DNA of 64,000 nt from the NCBI GenBank assembly GCA_023376005.1, contig CM042151.1, forward strand, positions 78,688,944-78,752,943, in the 5' to 3' direction. A model generated the notes under the pieces. The model did no database searches and was not told where the DNA came from. It saw only the letters and a list, made by a program, of their open reading frames with translations. Made by a program: the position numbers and the translations under genes. Source of the stretch: Doryteuthis pealeii (taxonomy: Eukaryota > Mollusca > Cephalopoda > Myopsida > Loliginidae). Positions 11,634-23,211 of the stretch are shown here, one piece after another; the first letter of the stretch is position 1, and every line of letters begins with the position of its first letter.

Positions 11634-11835
11634 TGGGGTGCTTGAGGTGTAATGGTTATCATCATGGACATAGTGACATGAGTTTAAATCCTGGACCAGG
11701 CGGGTTGCATTTAATATAGTGCTAATACCCTTGGAAAAAGTTTACATTCAACTATTCTCTCTCCATCTATGGGTAAATAATAGGACAGAATGGGATCTTT
11801 AATGTTGGTGTGGCACCCAGTCTAAAAATTCGGAA
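11634..11835 (+). repeat. tRNA-derived SINE (mirror of 9,345-9,545)
   Basis: Head GAGGTGTAATGGTTATCATC, B-box-like GAGTTTAAATCCTGG and tail ending in the GGGTGCCACACC block reversed. Compared with its mirror, the few differences I can see are one-base indels plus a two-base swap near the head. Confidence 0.75.
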
Positions 11836-12537
11836 TTCAAACTTGTTAAAAATTGACCTTGTGACACAACCAGCTGGGTTGCTATATATATATATATATT
11901 ACTCAATTGAACTATAAAAAAAACTTTTTTCTGCTAATTAAAAAAAAAGAAGGTATTTGTCCAGAATATCCAACTGAGGAAATGTCTACAAAAAATTATC
12001 TAGAATCTAATCTTATATGCTTACCAGCTTTGTTTGGATATATAGTAACCATCTAATTTTAAGTATACACTTTTTAAATCTTATATTTCTCACCATTAGA
12101 TATATTTTTTCCTATCTTGTAATTTGGTCCCAAGTGAACTCAAATGAATTAAAGGGGAAATATAAATAACACCACTGGATTTCTCAAATAAATGAATAAC
12201 TTACATTCATCAAGATAAAAATGTCAGTTATTATCTTGAATGTATTATACTGAAAATTTACACTGCAATTCACCAACTGCTATATTTCTAGCAACTAAGA
12301 AAATAGTAACTAATGGTCGATTGTTGATATATGATTTTCGGGGACTAAAATGTAATTATTCAGTAAAAAATGGTTTTCTGAGTATGACACGAAAACTGCA
12401 TCTGTTGGTTAGGTTCCAGTAGGGGGAAATATTGAAAAATGTGGAGCACCATTCACTACCATTATTTTCCAAGTTTACTCTAACCCGGAGTGGTAGTATC
12501 CATTGTAAGGTTCAAGGTTATAATATATGGTATAACT

Positions 12538-12948
12538 TGTTGAAACGAACAAACTCCGACAAGTGTGTTAAACATATAAGAAGATGGACTTTATTACAGG
12601 CACAGGAATAACATATAACATAAAATACACATACAATGAAACAAGATATAATAAAAGGACACATTCAATAGTTACGTACATGTACATATAAAATATAGAA
12701 GGAGTTATGGATAGTCCACAAGGTTGAAGTCATTTTACTGACTTAATCCGTACGTGAGGGATAGAGATCCCCACGAGAGTGGGGTGTACACAAATGTCTA
12801 ACCCATGTCATCCCAGTCCGAGAAGAAGGAGAAAAAGAATGAGAGAGAGTTTGAATCAGGCGCTTAAATACTACAGACCCTGGTGGTCGGAAACGGAAAC
12901 CCAGCGGGGAAGATAACTCTTCCATGCAAAAGGCAGACAATCCCAACA
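12538..12948 (-). mobile_element. Putative solo LTR (mirror copy)
   Basis: 411 bp, minus strand, TGTTGGGATTG..GTTTCAACA ends as in the left arm. A 69-codon open frame inside it is LTR sequence. Confidence 0.6.
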
Positions 12949-13419
12949 CCATTAGGATCCAATCAATGGGTCAAATAGATATGTTTAGAAATTATTCATA
13001 TACAACAGAAATATCTGATGTCATATAACTGTAATATAATTTGTATGAAAAACAATGGGCATTAAGTAACTATTCAGTTATTTGATAATATAATTGAAGC
13101 ACCCAAAAGGATTATGATTAGATACTTGAAGTCGTTCATAAATTTCATTACTTCCGTAAGATGAAAAAAAAATTTAAAAATCTTCGGAGTTTTAAACAAA
13201 ATTTTTTTTTTTATGTTTCTTCTTTTGAATGGACAAATTTTTTTTCAAGATAACCTTTATGCAATTTCATTTTGTTAAGTATACTATTCAAAAATTGGTC
13301 TGTTCAGCCACTCGCGCAATTGCAGATAAAAAACTTTTTTAAAAAGATAGTGGACACTACGCCATCGTCTTTAGTAGACAGAAGGATGCCAACACAAATA
13401 TACGGGGGTAAATTTCACA

Positions 13420-13471
13420 GGGGAAGATAGATAGTCGAGTCCTTCCACGGACTGGGCTATCTATCTTCCCC
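13420..13471. repeat. Short hairpin in family B neighbourhood
   Basis: GGGGAAGATAGATAGTCGAG and its near-complement flank a short loop (TTCCAC). A worn mirror lies at about 7,720-7,770. Confidence 0.7.
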
Positions 13472-13689
13472 ACTTTCAACCAAAACAATACCGACAGATA
13501 CAATAAATAAAATAAATAAATAAATATGAATAGATAAAATTATTTAAAAAATACATATGCTTTTCCATGAACGGTGTATCGTCAACAGGTGTAATTATTA
13601 GAGCCACACCTAAATAATTCCACGCAATAAGAAAAAATAAATAACAAATTTACAGTGAAAATGTTTATTTAATAAATTATTCAACATGG

Positions 13690-14050
13690 CTTAACGCTAA
13701 AACAATGAGGTGACTGACTGAATATATGAAATATGATCTCAATATGAAACGAGCAATCTTCTAAAAGAGCTGGTCGAATACGAAGCAGTGAACTAGTCAT
13801 CGAAACTATTAAAATTTAAATATGATAGAATATGAAACAGTCAGTGAAAAGACGAATTTGTTCTAGTTAATTATTGAAATAAAACTTCAAACACTTACGA
13901 GATAATCAAGTACGTAAATTTTGGTGATTTCTGTGTTTGAAATAGACGAGATGGATTAGGATTCACGCCATAATCCGTTCGATGCTTGAAACGGTGTTCA
14001 TTTATTTTATGTCCCTTGTGGATGAAGAGCACCAATGAAAGAACACCGTT
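13690..14050 (-). repeat. Interspersed repeat family B (mirror copy)
   Basis: Minus-strand counterpart of 7,140-7,500, with the same marker blocks. Confidence 0.7.
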
Positions 14051-14078
14051 TGCATCAGATATCTAGGATATTTTTTTT

Positions 14079-14266
14079 GGACCATATGACCTTTGGCACC
14101 CCTTTTTCGATCTCGTTTTATCGGGACTTTTTTATTTCCACCGTCAAAATCCGGTTGTTTGTTAAGGGTTAGGGTTAAGAGTTAGGGTTAGGGGTTAGTT
14201 TTATAATTAAAAAAAACCCTCTAAAAATCATCTGTTAACAATTTTAACAGATGATTTTTAGAGGTA
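14079..14266. mobile_element. MITE, GGACCATATGACC family (mirror copy)
   Basis: Starts GGACCATATGACCTTTGGCA, contains TTAGGGTTA-type motifs and ends in the TCATCTGTTAA hairpin. Confidence 0.65.
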
Positions 14267-14277
14267 AAAATTTTTTT

Positions 14278-14341
14278 GGTAATCTTCAACTTGTTCCTTG
14301 TAAATTCCTACTACTATAAAATATATATATTAAGGATTACC
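14278..14341. mobile_element. Miniature copy of the GGTAATCTTCAACTTG MITE
   Basis: Only 64 bp: GGTAATCTTCAACTTGTTCC at one end and AAGGATTACC at the other, with almost all the interior missing. It abuts the preceding element. Confidence 0.6.
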
Positions 14342-14726
14342 CCCTTTTTTTACTAGGTTTTTATTTTACACTTATCTTGATTCTTGTGGAAGTTTTTTAG
14401 TAATTGTAAAACGTCAATTAAAAATCGATTAATAGTCTAGTTTAAAAGCGTGTTAAGGGTAACCTGAAGCCGAACGTTCTTAGACCTAATTTTCTAATGC
14501 AGGTATCATTGGGGAACGAAAAAAAGTTTGGTCTGTTTACCAAAGAAACCAAATTAAACCAGTATTCAATTGCTTGTTACATCCTCAAGAAATGTTTCGG
14601 TAAACGGTCCAAAGCTGTTGTGTTTTCTAAAACTTCTCTTATTACCTAATGATTAATGTATAAAAAAAAAATAAGGTTAAAAAAGTTTTACTTTTGATTA
14701 CCCTTATCATGCATTTAACTTGGAAT

Positions 14727-14759
<33 letters not shown>

Positions 14760-14802
14760 ATTTGGGCAGCATTCTTTCATTTATGCATGTTCAATAAAAA
14801 CA

Positions 14803-15144
14803 AGACACATCTCCTGTTTAACAATTTTATTTGTGATTTTTTCAAGTTTTCTGGCCAACTTTTTAATATTTGGGTGGAATTCATGGATTAGTCCACCAAA
14901 GTTCATGTCCCGAGTACTTTCGGCTCTTTGAAGTTCCATCAATTCTCCTCCTTCCAGCCTCCACATCCATTAATATAATTTGAAAAACTGGAACACATCA
15001 CCCCTGATGATGGCACTTTGAAGTGCCGAAAGGACTCGGGACATAAACTTTGGTGAACTAATCCACGAATTCCACCCAAATATTAAGAAGTTGGCCAGAA
15101 AACTTGAAATATCACAAATAAAATTGTTAAACAGGAGATGTGTC
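14803..15144. repeat. Fold-back repeat (mirror copy)
   Basis: Counterpart of 6,066-6,402. GACACATCTCCTGTTTAACA and its complement bound it. Confidence 0.8.
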
Positions 15145-15161
15145 TTTTGTTTAATTCACCA

Positions 15162-15212
<51 letters not shown>
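15162..15212. repeat. (TA)n microsatellite
   Basis: About 25 uninterrupted AT units. Confidence 0.95.
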
Positions 15213-15215
<3 letters not shown>

Positions 15216-16049
15216 CTAAACTGGAAGTAGTCCTCATGAACAGAAGGCTTGATATACAAATGGAGTTGAAAAAATTATTGGTTATTCCTCTTAGCCTATT
15301 TTTAAAAATATTTCTGTATTTTCTCATACCAAAACCGGTAATTTGATTGGAGTGACCCCCTCAATGAATTCAGTGAAAAACATAAATATCACCACTGGAT
15401 TCCTTGTAAAATTCTACCCAAGAAAAGTTTTGCTTACATTTGTATTGCCAGACAGATAGACAGAGACACCACAAATATAGTAATGTTTCTTCTTTCGAAT
15501 GAAAATTTTTTTTCAAGATAATAGCAATTTTTATGCCAGCTTCATTGTGTTAAATATAGGGGTGGTAAATTTCTCAGGGAAAATTGGTGGTACCTAGGAT
15601 ATTGTTATCATTTTTGTTACCTTCCAGTTATCAATTCTAAAATGAAATGTGGTGCCAATATTGACATTTGTATTTTGTCAAAATTTTGCAGGCAATATGA
15701 TTGATACATGGGAAATATATTATTTGAGTATTATTTTAAATATATACAACCTCCAACATAATCCTGATAATTTCTATCAAACTCTGTGATTTTGATCCAT
15801 ATAGTGCTTATTCAATGGCTGAACGTAAAAGTGCCAAATTTTTACTGATGTAACTTCGCTTGTGAGCAAAAACCAAACTCCATTTTTGGTACAAATAATG
15901 TTCAATATATGTAGAATAATAATTTAAAGGAAAAGAAAAATTATATGTAGTGCCACATTGTGATTTTTTCACTTATTGATCTTGCATTGAAAAAATCAGA
16001 AATCATTAATAATGTAAAAAGGTTAATTTTATGCTTATTTTGATAACAT

Positions 16050-16352
16050 TTTTGAATTCCTCAGACCGAAAAGCTTCTATAACCCAATTTTTAGGAGATG
16101 GGGAGCTCTAGAACACATTTTATAGACAAAAATAGATTACAAAATGTCGCCATTTTTCTCGCCATTTTTCTCGCCATCCTTAAATTTTTTGAGTTTAAAA
16201 TCAACATAACTCGGTGAATTTTTCGAATTGGAAGCTCAAATTTGGGGGATTGTCTAACTTTAACCTGGTCTACACCTGTACAAAATTTCAGAAAAATTGA
16301 AGGGGGTGGGAGACAATTTTATTTTCCTGATGATTTGACATGGAATTGCCCT
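16050..16352 (-). repeat. Dispersed GGGCAATTCC repeat (mirror copy)
   Basis: Counterpart of 4,878-5,200, ending TGACATGGAATTGCCC. Confidence 0.65.
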
Positions 16353-17790
16353 AATATATTTATGTATAGTAAACCATGCACATCTCTATTAATAAAGTTA
16401 GAATGCCGATACAATTTGCATGAGAAGAACAAATGAGTAAAAAAAAGAAAAAAAAAACAACCCATTATCTTTTAATTTGTTTAAGATCACAATTGATCTT
16501 TAACATCCATGCGTGACGTCGAAGGACTTGACATCCGGTTGTAGTCTTTACTTCGTGTGTGTGTACTGAAGGTTTTGTGTGTTGGTGTGAATTTACAAGA
16601 TTATCATAGCAGATTCCTTTTTTTAGTAAACCATACAGTTACAGCTTCTGCTTCTGCTTATTTGTAAACAAACCAACTGACGATTTGTTACACTTATATT
16701 GTATCTAACATTAGAATTTCATTGTAATTTCAATTTTGATTTTTAAAAAAAATAGCTATTTCATGTTATTGGTGTTAGCATATGTAAAAAAAATATTAAG
16801 TTTTAGCATTTTTTTAAAATCACATTTGTTAATTTTAATCAGAAGTTTATAGAGATTTTGCACTTACAATAGATGAAATAAATAGTTCATGTTATTATTA
16901 ACAAAAGAAAGACATGTTTTTATATTAAAATAGTTTTTATTTATTCAAAAGAAAAATGTAGATATATCTATTTAAATAAAAATACAGTTTTTATTCACAA
17001 AATATTTTTTATATTTATTTAAATAAAAGCATCTTGTGCAGAAATGGTAGCACACAATTTGTAAAATTTGTTTTCTATGTGCCTCTCCTGCCAGATGAAT
17101 TCCTTCAGATAGGAATCCAATTGAGATCTCTGGCATCTTTAATAAATTGTTTATGGTGATTCCAATAGCTCTTAATTGCTTGTGTGTGTATGTTATTTTC
17201 TGTTAACAAAAATATGGGAATGGTTAACAGTCTCATGGGAAAATCCCAAATCATGCTCAATCAAATGGTAGGCTTTCCATTCATCAGAGAAAATAGTATT
17301 TCCCAGTAATTCTACCTTATTTATTTTGGGGAATAATAAGGTCACTTAATTCCTTTTTATCAACTAATTCCATATAGCCAATGGCAGGCTTGGTGCTTGT
17401 ATTAATCAACCCAAATATTCATAATGGTTTTAGGTTACTTCTGCCATGATGGTATTTTGGTTTGTGTGAAAAAAATGATTTGTCGATCTCAATGATTTTT
17501 CCAGGATCACTAAGTTATATTGGGTTATTTATAAAACATTGTGAACATATTGCTCTGAATGATGCATAAATGTGGATCATGACTTTTTTACCCACATTGA
17601 GTTGTGCTATGGCATTTGGGGGGGGGGGATATTTTGGCTCCAGATAAAATGGCAAATATCCAGGTATGGAGAGAAAGCTTCAAGTAAAAAAAAAAAAAAA
17701 ACGACTTTGAACAAATACTAATTCTGCTTTTGAATTTTTAGTTATTATTTTGGCATTTACTTGTATATTTATCTATGCTTCTGTAATGTT

Positions 17791-18391
17791 TTGTTTGATT
17801 TGGTTTGGTTTTACGGCATATCAACCCCAGTGGGTCATTTAATGCCGATAAAGTTTTGAAATAAATCAATTCTTAATGGATAATACAATTTTTTTATAAA
17901 TACATTTTTCGATTTAACCCATAGATGGGATCCTAACAGGTACTACCACTCCGGGTCAGAGTGGGCCAGGGAGCAATGGTGATGAAGGGGTGCTCCACAT
18001 TCCCCAAACCTCCAGAACTGGAACCTCACCATCAGATAGAGTTTAACGTCATTCCCAGGACATGTAGACCCGCAGCCACCGCCTTCTATCACCCATATGA
18101 TAAAAAGGGGTTGGGGCTTGCCATAAGGGCAATAGGGTTGGGAAAATCATATAGGTGCTAAGGCTTGACGTGACCAGCCGATTGATCGGAGGGTGCTTCT
18201 CCGACCGCCCGTCTAGCCCAAGATAGGGCTAAAGTGGAGTATTGTAAGTCATGAACTGCTCATCCACCTGGGTTCTATCCTTAAGCATCACAGGTCGCCA
18301 CCCACGGCCAACAGGTGGCCCCATTGGGGGAGTCTTAGCCCTCTGCAGAGGTGCAGTTGGTGCATTCTAACGCCCCAGCTGACAGGGCGGT
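17791..18391 (+). repeat. Interspersed repeat family A, best full-length copy
   Basis: Runs from TTTTACGGCATATCAACCCC to AGCTGACAGGGCGG. Its stretch ACATTTTTCGATTTAACCCA at about 17,905 is uninterrupted. In the copy at 26,357 the same place holds a MITE insertion, so this copy acts as the empty site. Confidence 0.85.
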
Positions 18392-18732
18392 GTAATGTTT
18401 TGTCCACTTCATAGTCACTTTGCAACATTCACATGTTATTTCACTTGCAAGAAGACATATTTAAAGTGTCTTTTGTAATCTAAGAAACAGACATCTCAAA
18501 AAAATTTCTATCCATCTTACACACTTTCTTTTTCAAAGTTTAAATTTTTCAAAGGTACCACATTGCTTGGATAATGGATACTATGTGATCAAATTAAAAA
18601 TTAAAAATTAATTTTAAAAAAAAAATATTTATTAAAACATTATTATTATTAAAAGGGCCAAAGTGGAGAGTTGCATTTCATGGACTGATTAACCACCAGA
18701 GTTCCATCATTTCATTTCATAGGAAATATTTC

Positions 18733-19386
18733 GGTAATCTTCAACTTGTTCCTTGTAAATTCCTACCATAAAATAAACTGAACCCTCATTTTATGTCCAT
18801 GTTTTTGCAATAAATGTTTTATTTTTCTTGCACCCGTTATTTTACAATACTAAATATATCTTATTTATCTATTCTAATATTCACTTCAATATGTATATTC
18901 TAAAAGTTTTTATTTTGTGAGAATGGTTAGTTTTAAAGTGGGGGTTCGTTTTACACTTCAACTTTTTACTCGCACATTTCTACCATAAAATTAGGCTAGG
19001 CCTAATTTTATGGTAGGAATTTACGAGTAAAAAGTTGAAGATTACTTTTTATTGTTCTTATTTATTTTTTTATTTTTTGGCTTTGGTACTCTAAAATAAA
19101 AACGTCAGAATTTAATCATCGTCGGAAAAAAAAATTATGGTCAAGGAGGGTCCAATTTATGTCTAAATTGTAAAACGAGCCACCACTTTAAAACTAACCA
19201 TTCTCACAAAATAAAAACTTTTAGAATATACACATTGAAGTGAATATTAAAATAAAGAAAATATATTTAGTATTTAAAATAACGCATGCAAGAAAAATAA
19301 AACATTTATTGCAAAAACACGGACATAAAATGAGGGTTCAGTTTATCTTATGGTAGGAATTTACGAGGAACAAGTTAAGGATTACC
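18733..19386. mobile_element. MITE, GGTAATCTTCAACTTG family, 8-bp target duplication
   Basis: 654 bp. Ends GGTAATCTTCAACTTGTTCC and AAGTTAAGGATTACC. Perfect 8-bp flanking duplication AATATTTC at 18,725-18,732 and 19,387-19,394. Nearly the whole element folds back: TTTTATGTCC..GCAATAAATG..TTGCACCCGTTATTTT on one side and its complement on the other, and a small AATTTTATGG palindrome inside. No open frame, so non-autonomous. The 8-bp duplication suggests the hAT superfamily. The right duplication overlaps the last base of the gene A stop codon. Confidence 0.88.
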
Positions 19387-19393
19387 AATATTT

Positions 19394-20031
19394 CTACCCT
19401 GTGTGTGTCAGCATATGACGTTTGAGATGTGAATTTAAGGAGAATCTATGGTCACAAATTTCACAATGGAAAACGTTTCTCTCCAGTGTGTGTCAACAAA
19501 TGTTGTTTGAGATGTGATCTTTGAGAGAATCTAACACTACAAACTTCACAGTGGAAAGGTTTTCACCAGTATGTGTTAAACATATGTCGTTTCAGATTCT
19601 GAATTTTGTGAAAATCCAACGGCACAAAATTCACAAGAATATGGTTTTTCTCCAGTGTGCGTTAATATGTGCCGTTTGAGATCTGAATTTCGGGAAAATC
19701 TAACACCACAAAATTCGCAGTGGAAAGCTTTTTCTTCAGTGTGTATTAACATGTGCCGTTTGAGATGTGAATTTAGAGAGAATTTGCTGTCACAGATTTC
19801 ACAATGGAAAGGTTTCTCTCCAGTGTGTGTTAACATGTGCCGTTTAACACTGGAATTGCGGGAAAATGTAGCTCCACACATATCACAATGAAAGGGTTTC
19901 TCTCCTGTGTGACTTCGTATATGGATCTCAAGATGGGATGTTGAGGGAACTTTTAATCCACAAATCTCACAGTGTAACAATCTTTCATTTTCATTACTAT
20001 CCATGTTTTTCAAATACAGTCAGGATGAAAG
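19394..20031 (-). CDS. C2H2 zinc-finger protein A, terminal exon (one frameshift)
   Basis: Encodes a short Cys2His2 finger protein, by family a nuclear DNA-binding factor; its target is unknown. The exon begins after a clear 3' splice site (T-rich tract then CAG, AG at 20,033-20,032), and I take the ATG at 20,004 (MDSNENE) as the start, since the frame upstream offers only TTG. Finger 1 is [21 protein letters not shown] and fingers 2-4 follow with HTGEKPF linkers. In finger 5 a one-base insertion near 19,598 leads to a false stop at 19,576. Downstream, in another frame, two more fingers (helices QRSHLKQ and LNSHLKR) run to the natural end THTG-TAG at 19,394, giving seven fingers. The left-arm copy lacks this insertion, so I treat it as a likely sequence error. 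No KRAB- or BTB-like domain lies in this exon; upstream exons were not identified. Confidence 0.72.
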
Positions 20032-20033
20032 CT

Positions 20034-20291
20034 GAAAAAAAAGGAAAAAACAAATTAATAAAGCAGTCAAATGAGAAAAACACAAAATTGAATAACTTAT
20101 ATGATGAACTTAGTAAATAAAGAATCTACAAGGACCATATAACTTATATTAGAAGGAGGTACATCTGAACCAGATTGGTCCTATCTTTTTAAAAAATAAA
20201 TAGAAAAAAATTTTTTTACAACTAATTATTGTTGCCTATTCATTTTATATACAATCATCTTAGCATGCAGGAATACCTCATCAGTGATGTA
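20034..20291 (-). other. Probable intron upstream of zinc-finger exon A
   Basis: AT-rich, ends on the minus strand with a strong polypyrimidine tract and CAG. Its 5' donor was not located. Mirror at 917-1,179. Confidence 0.5.
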
Positions 20292-20642
20292 CAGGTTGTC
20301 CATAAAGTCTCTTTAAAACTTTATGGATGTATTACTAAAGCAAAAGAACAGACAAATATGAGGAAATTATTATAAAATGAGGAGTAGATATTGAAGTTCA
20401 TTTGCCTCACTTAATTCACCTCTACAAGGATACCATTAGTTGCACAAAGCACGTTAAGACCATACTTGATTTCTTACCATATTTATTGTAGTATAGTCTC
20501 ATCAATAGTTGCGATGACATCAGTGCTCTTATGCTTTAGGTCAGTGAAGTTGATACACAATATCTTTAGCCTAACCCCACAGAAATAAACCCAGGGGAGT
20601 GATATCTGGTGAACAAGGTAAAGAAACTTTATGGATGCCCTG
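20292..20642 (-). mobile_element. Degenerate mariner/ITm-type element (mirror copy)
   Basis: TA flanks at 20,290-20,291 and 20,643-20,644. Ends CAGGTTGTCCATAAAGTCTC and its complement. The minus strand around 20,560-20,620 reads TPLGLFLWG, the conserved transposase motif after the second catalytic Asp, followed by stops. Confidence 0.72.
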
Positions 20643-20808
20643 TATTTCAAGCAGTCATTCATTGTGATAATTTTTCAGCATTACAATTAAATTGTTGCAT
20701 GAGTGCAAGAGAATTCCAAACAAATGTTATGCATATGTGAGTGGGAACTTTTTGTGAAATTCACAGCAGGGATTTTTAGCAATCATGGCTGGATGGTTAC
20801 TGTTTAAT

Positions 20809-20964
20809 GGCATATCCAGTTGTTTATTAACAGACGATTTTTAGAGGGTTTTTTTAAATTATAAAACTAACCCCTAACAAACAACTGGATGTTGACGGTG
20901 TAAATGAAAAAAATGTACTTATGAATCAGCAAAGCAAAAGGGGTGCCTAAAGGTCATATGGTGC
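20809..20964. mobile_element. MITE fragment, GGACCATATGACC family (mirror copy)
   Basis: Counterpart of 219-372, with core AACTAACCCCTAACAAACAA and GACGGTGTAAATG. Confidence 0.6.
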
Positions 20965-21009
20965 AGAAAATCTACCTACAATCAACTAATTATGGGGTTT
21001 TAATTAAAT

Positions 21010-21260
21010 GGTCGGGTTTAGCTCAGTGGTAGAGCACCCACCAAGGAATCACAAGGTTCCTAGTTCAATACCAGTCCCCGCCAACTCAGCCCATGCATAG
21101 CACAGATTAGGTAATCTCATGTGATAAAGTGGGGAGCTGACTGTAGGTGTGGCACCATTCTTCAGCAAAAAGAATCCTCCTGGTCTAGCGCTAGCAAAAA
21201 GAGGATAGATTTTCTCATTGTCCGGCTGAGGCAACTCTGCCAATTTTACTTTTTAATCAA
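21010..21260 (+). repeat. tRNA-derived SINE
   Basis: GGTCGGGTTTAGCTCAGTGG (A box) and CCTAGTTCAATACC (B box) 30-40 nt apart give a tRNA-like head. The tail runs through ACTGTAGGTGTGGCACC and CTTCAGCAAAAAGAATCC. The first 173 bases of the window mirror it. A third, truncated minus-strand head lies at 21,891-21,930. Confidence 0.75.
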
Positions 21261-21699
21261 AACTTATTGTATTAGCAGAAGACTCAAAAACTGTAAATTA
21301 CAACTCAGATTATTACACTTATAATCTCCATACATCTGGGAGTTGTCAACATCAAATACATGTTTTTTCATAATTCTACTACATACCAGTATTAATGTAT
21401 ATTAACCTATATTTTAGCAGCATAAATTTTTCTGTGGAAATATTTCAGGTATTCTTGGCACATCTGAACTAGATGGACCCTATTCGAAGAGATCCTTTTT
21501 TATGGAACAAATTTTTGTTGCAGAAGCCCTTCCTCCACTTAGGTTACTTGACAGATTTAAAAATTATTGACTTTCTATAATTTTTCAAAACTTACAAATT
21601 ACATGATTGATGGATTGATTTCAACAACATGCCAACCCATCTAGTGTTATTTTAGGTCTAAATGTTAGGGAAACAGATTCATTGTATGTTCGTATTTAC

Positions 21700-21890
21700 T
21701 TTTTTTGTGCAGTTGGGTCTTTTTTTAAAATTTATTCATATTTAATTTATTTTTTATTTATTTTTTAAAATCTATCTTTTTAATTTAAAAAAAATTAATT
21801 TTTATTTTTATTTATTTAAAACATTTAATTTTAATTTTAATTTATTTATTTTTATTTTTTATTTATTTTTTAAATTTTTATTTTTTTCCC
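21700..21890. repeat. T-rich low-complexity tract
   Basis: Long run of TTTATTTATTTTTAAAA-like sequence directly before the truncated SINE head, perhaps an expanded A/T tail. 21,260-21,700 shows nothing recognisable. Confidence 0.7.
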
Positions 21891-21930
21891 TAGGTGGGTG
21901 CTCTACCACTGAGCTAAACCAGACCCTTTT
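21891..21930 (-). repeat. SINE head fragment
   Basis: Minus-strand GGTTTAGCTCAGTGGTAGAG, followed on that strand by the loss of everything after the A box. Confidence 0.6.
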
Positions 21931-22039
21931 AATTAAAACCCCATAATTAGTTGATTGTTGATAGATTTTCTAATTCTTTTTAATATTTATTTATTTTTTT
22001 TTACACAGTACAATTGAATACAAAACATTTTTAAAACAA

Positions 22040-22205
22040 TCTATTTGACTAATGGATGGGACACTAACAGTTACTACCCCTTTGTTTAAGAAAGTACCTG
22101 AGTGTAATGACCATGAAACAGTACTCCACACTCCCCAGATCTCCAGAACTGGAACCTCCCTCACCATCGAATGCAATTTACTGTCATACCCAAGACAGCC
22201 TTTTT
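22040..22205 (+). repeat. Family A fragment
   Basis: GATGGGACACTAACAG...CTCCAGAACTGGAACCTC matches the central part of family A with substitutions. No gene. Confidence 0.65.
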
Positions 22206-22285
22206 GGGTTTTTTTAGTGGGTGGGTATCTTACCCTGATTTAGGGTAGAATGTGTATTCCAAGTCCAAACTTCAGGACATCAAAT

Positions 22286-22610
22286 TGTTACATAATTATT
22301 AGTCACCTAATATCTATGTCAATAGTGTAGAGATCATAATGGCGATTAGTGCAGCTGATGGCCTTGAGGGTGAGTGACGGTACTTGACCTCACTCTCACC
22401 TTGCCTTCCGGGGATAAATCGTAAGAACCGGAAGGCATAGAAAACCCTGTCTTCCGGTTTAAGGATACTAAGTAACTCAGTCAGTCAGAAGTTAGAAGCC
22501 GAGCTTGTAAGATGTAAGTCTCACTGCGCAGATTGTCTGGGTTGGGGATTTGGAAATAAAGTAACATCAACGTAAATCGAAGTCTTGTGTTTATTACCTA
22601 AAAACTAACA
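22286..22610 (+). mobile_element. Possible solo LTR, second type
   Basis: 325 bp with TGTTA...TAACA ends, GC-rich CCTTCCGGGGATAAATCG / CCGGAAGGC stem, a GGAAATAAAGTAAC polyadenylation-like signal and a T-rich end. No 5-bp target duplication, so this rests on ends and layout only. Confidence 0.4.
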
Positions 22611-22619
22611 ATGACACAG

Positions 22620-23211
22620 GGCTTCTGATAAAGAGAAATCCCTAACAGAAAACCAGACCAAAGTCCCCACGACAACTCCAGACGCAAGATGTTAGAAGAA
22701 GAACCAAAGCCGGCCAGAAGAATAGATGTCCAAGATATAGAAGCAAGTAAGAAGTAAAGAAGTAGGAAAGGGTATACAACATTATATCGATTTGGTACCA
22801 TGAAAACCTCAGTATGCAATAAAATTGCCTGAGTAGAGGTTTGTCTTCTGAAGGCATTAGTCACAAAAAAATATTTATTTATCTATTTTTAAGTGGGACT
22901 CATTGTGGTTCAGATGTGCACTATAATTCTGTAAATCCCTTTTTTAAAAATTATTATTATCAACAATAACCATGAAAATATAGCCATACTTTATCTTTAG
23001 TTTCAAATTAAAACAATTTTGAAGAATTTCCATTGCTAAAATATAGGATTATTACCAGATAGTACAACCCTGGATCTTTCATTGTTTTGTTTTTCTAGAC
23101 AAAAATACATTTGTTTTTAACAGTTCAGTTAAGTAATAATTTAACTATTTCTATTAAATTTATCTTTATTGGGCAATTACCTCATTTTTAGTAGATGTTT
23201 AAATTTAATTC
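22620..23211. other. AT-rich stretch, nothing recognised
   Basis: Two overlapping minus-strand open frames at 22,598-22,864 lack any recognisable domain and start from non-ATG codons or chance ATGs. Confidence 0.4.

Larger units (their letters stand above)
1..21173. repeat. Giant inverted repeat (palindrome 1), about 10.5 kb arms
   Basis: Base 1 pairs with base 21,173 and the arms stay collinear to 10,540 and 10,614. The spacer of 73 nt is the only unpaired part. Every element in the left arm (SINEs, mariner remnant, zinc-finger exon A, MITEs, solo LTR, zinc-finger exon B) recurs reverse-complemented in the right arm. Net arm length difference is only about 20 nt, though local offsets drift by tens of bases. 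In the stretches compared by eye the arms differ mainly by single-base insertions or deletions, often in homopolymers. The left arm reaches the window edge, so the palindrome may continue outside. It may be a real palindrome or an assembly fold-back. Confidence 0.95.

Noticed and set aside
12743..12952. 69-codon minus frame similar to the frame at 36,177-36,425
   Set aside because: Similarity reflects the shared LTR sequence; the frame is not kept in the left-arm copy without indels and lies within LTR boundaries.
21010..21090. Functional tRNA gene
   Set aside because: A and B boxes are present, but the stems do not close and the same sequence continues into a shared SINE tail. The same reasoning applies to 10,890, 25,469, 41,934 and 51,447.
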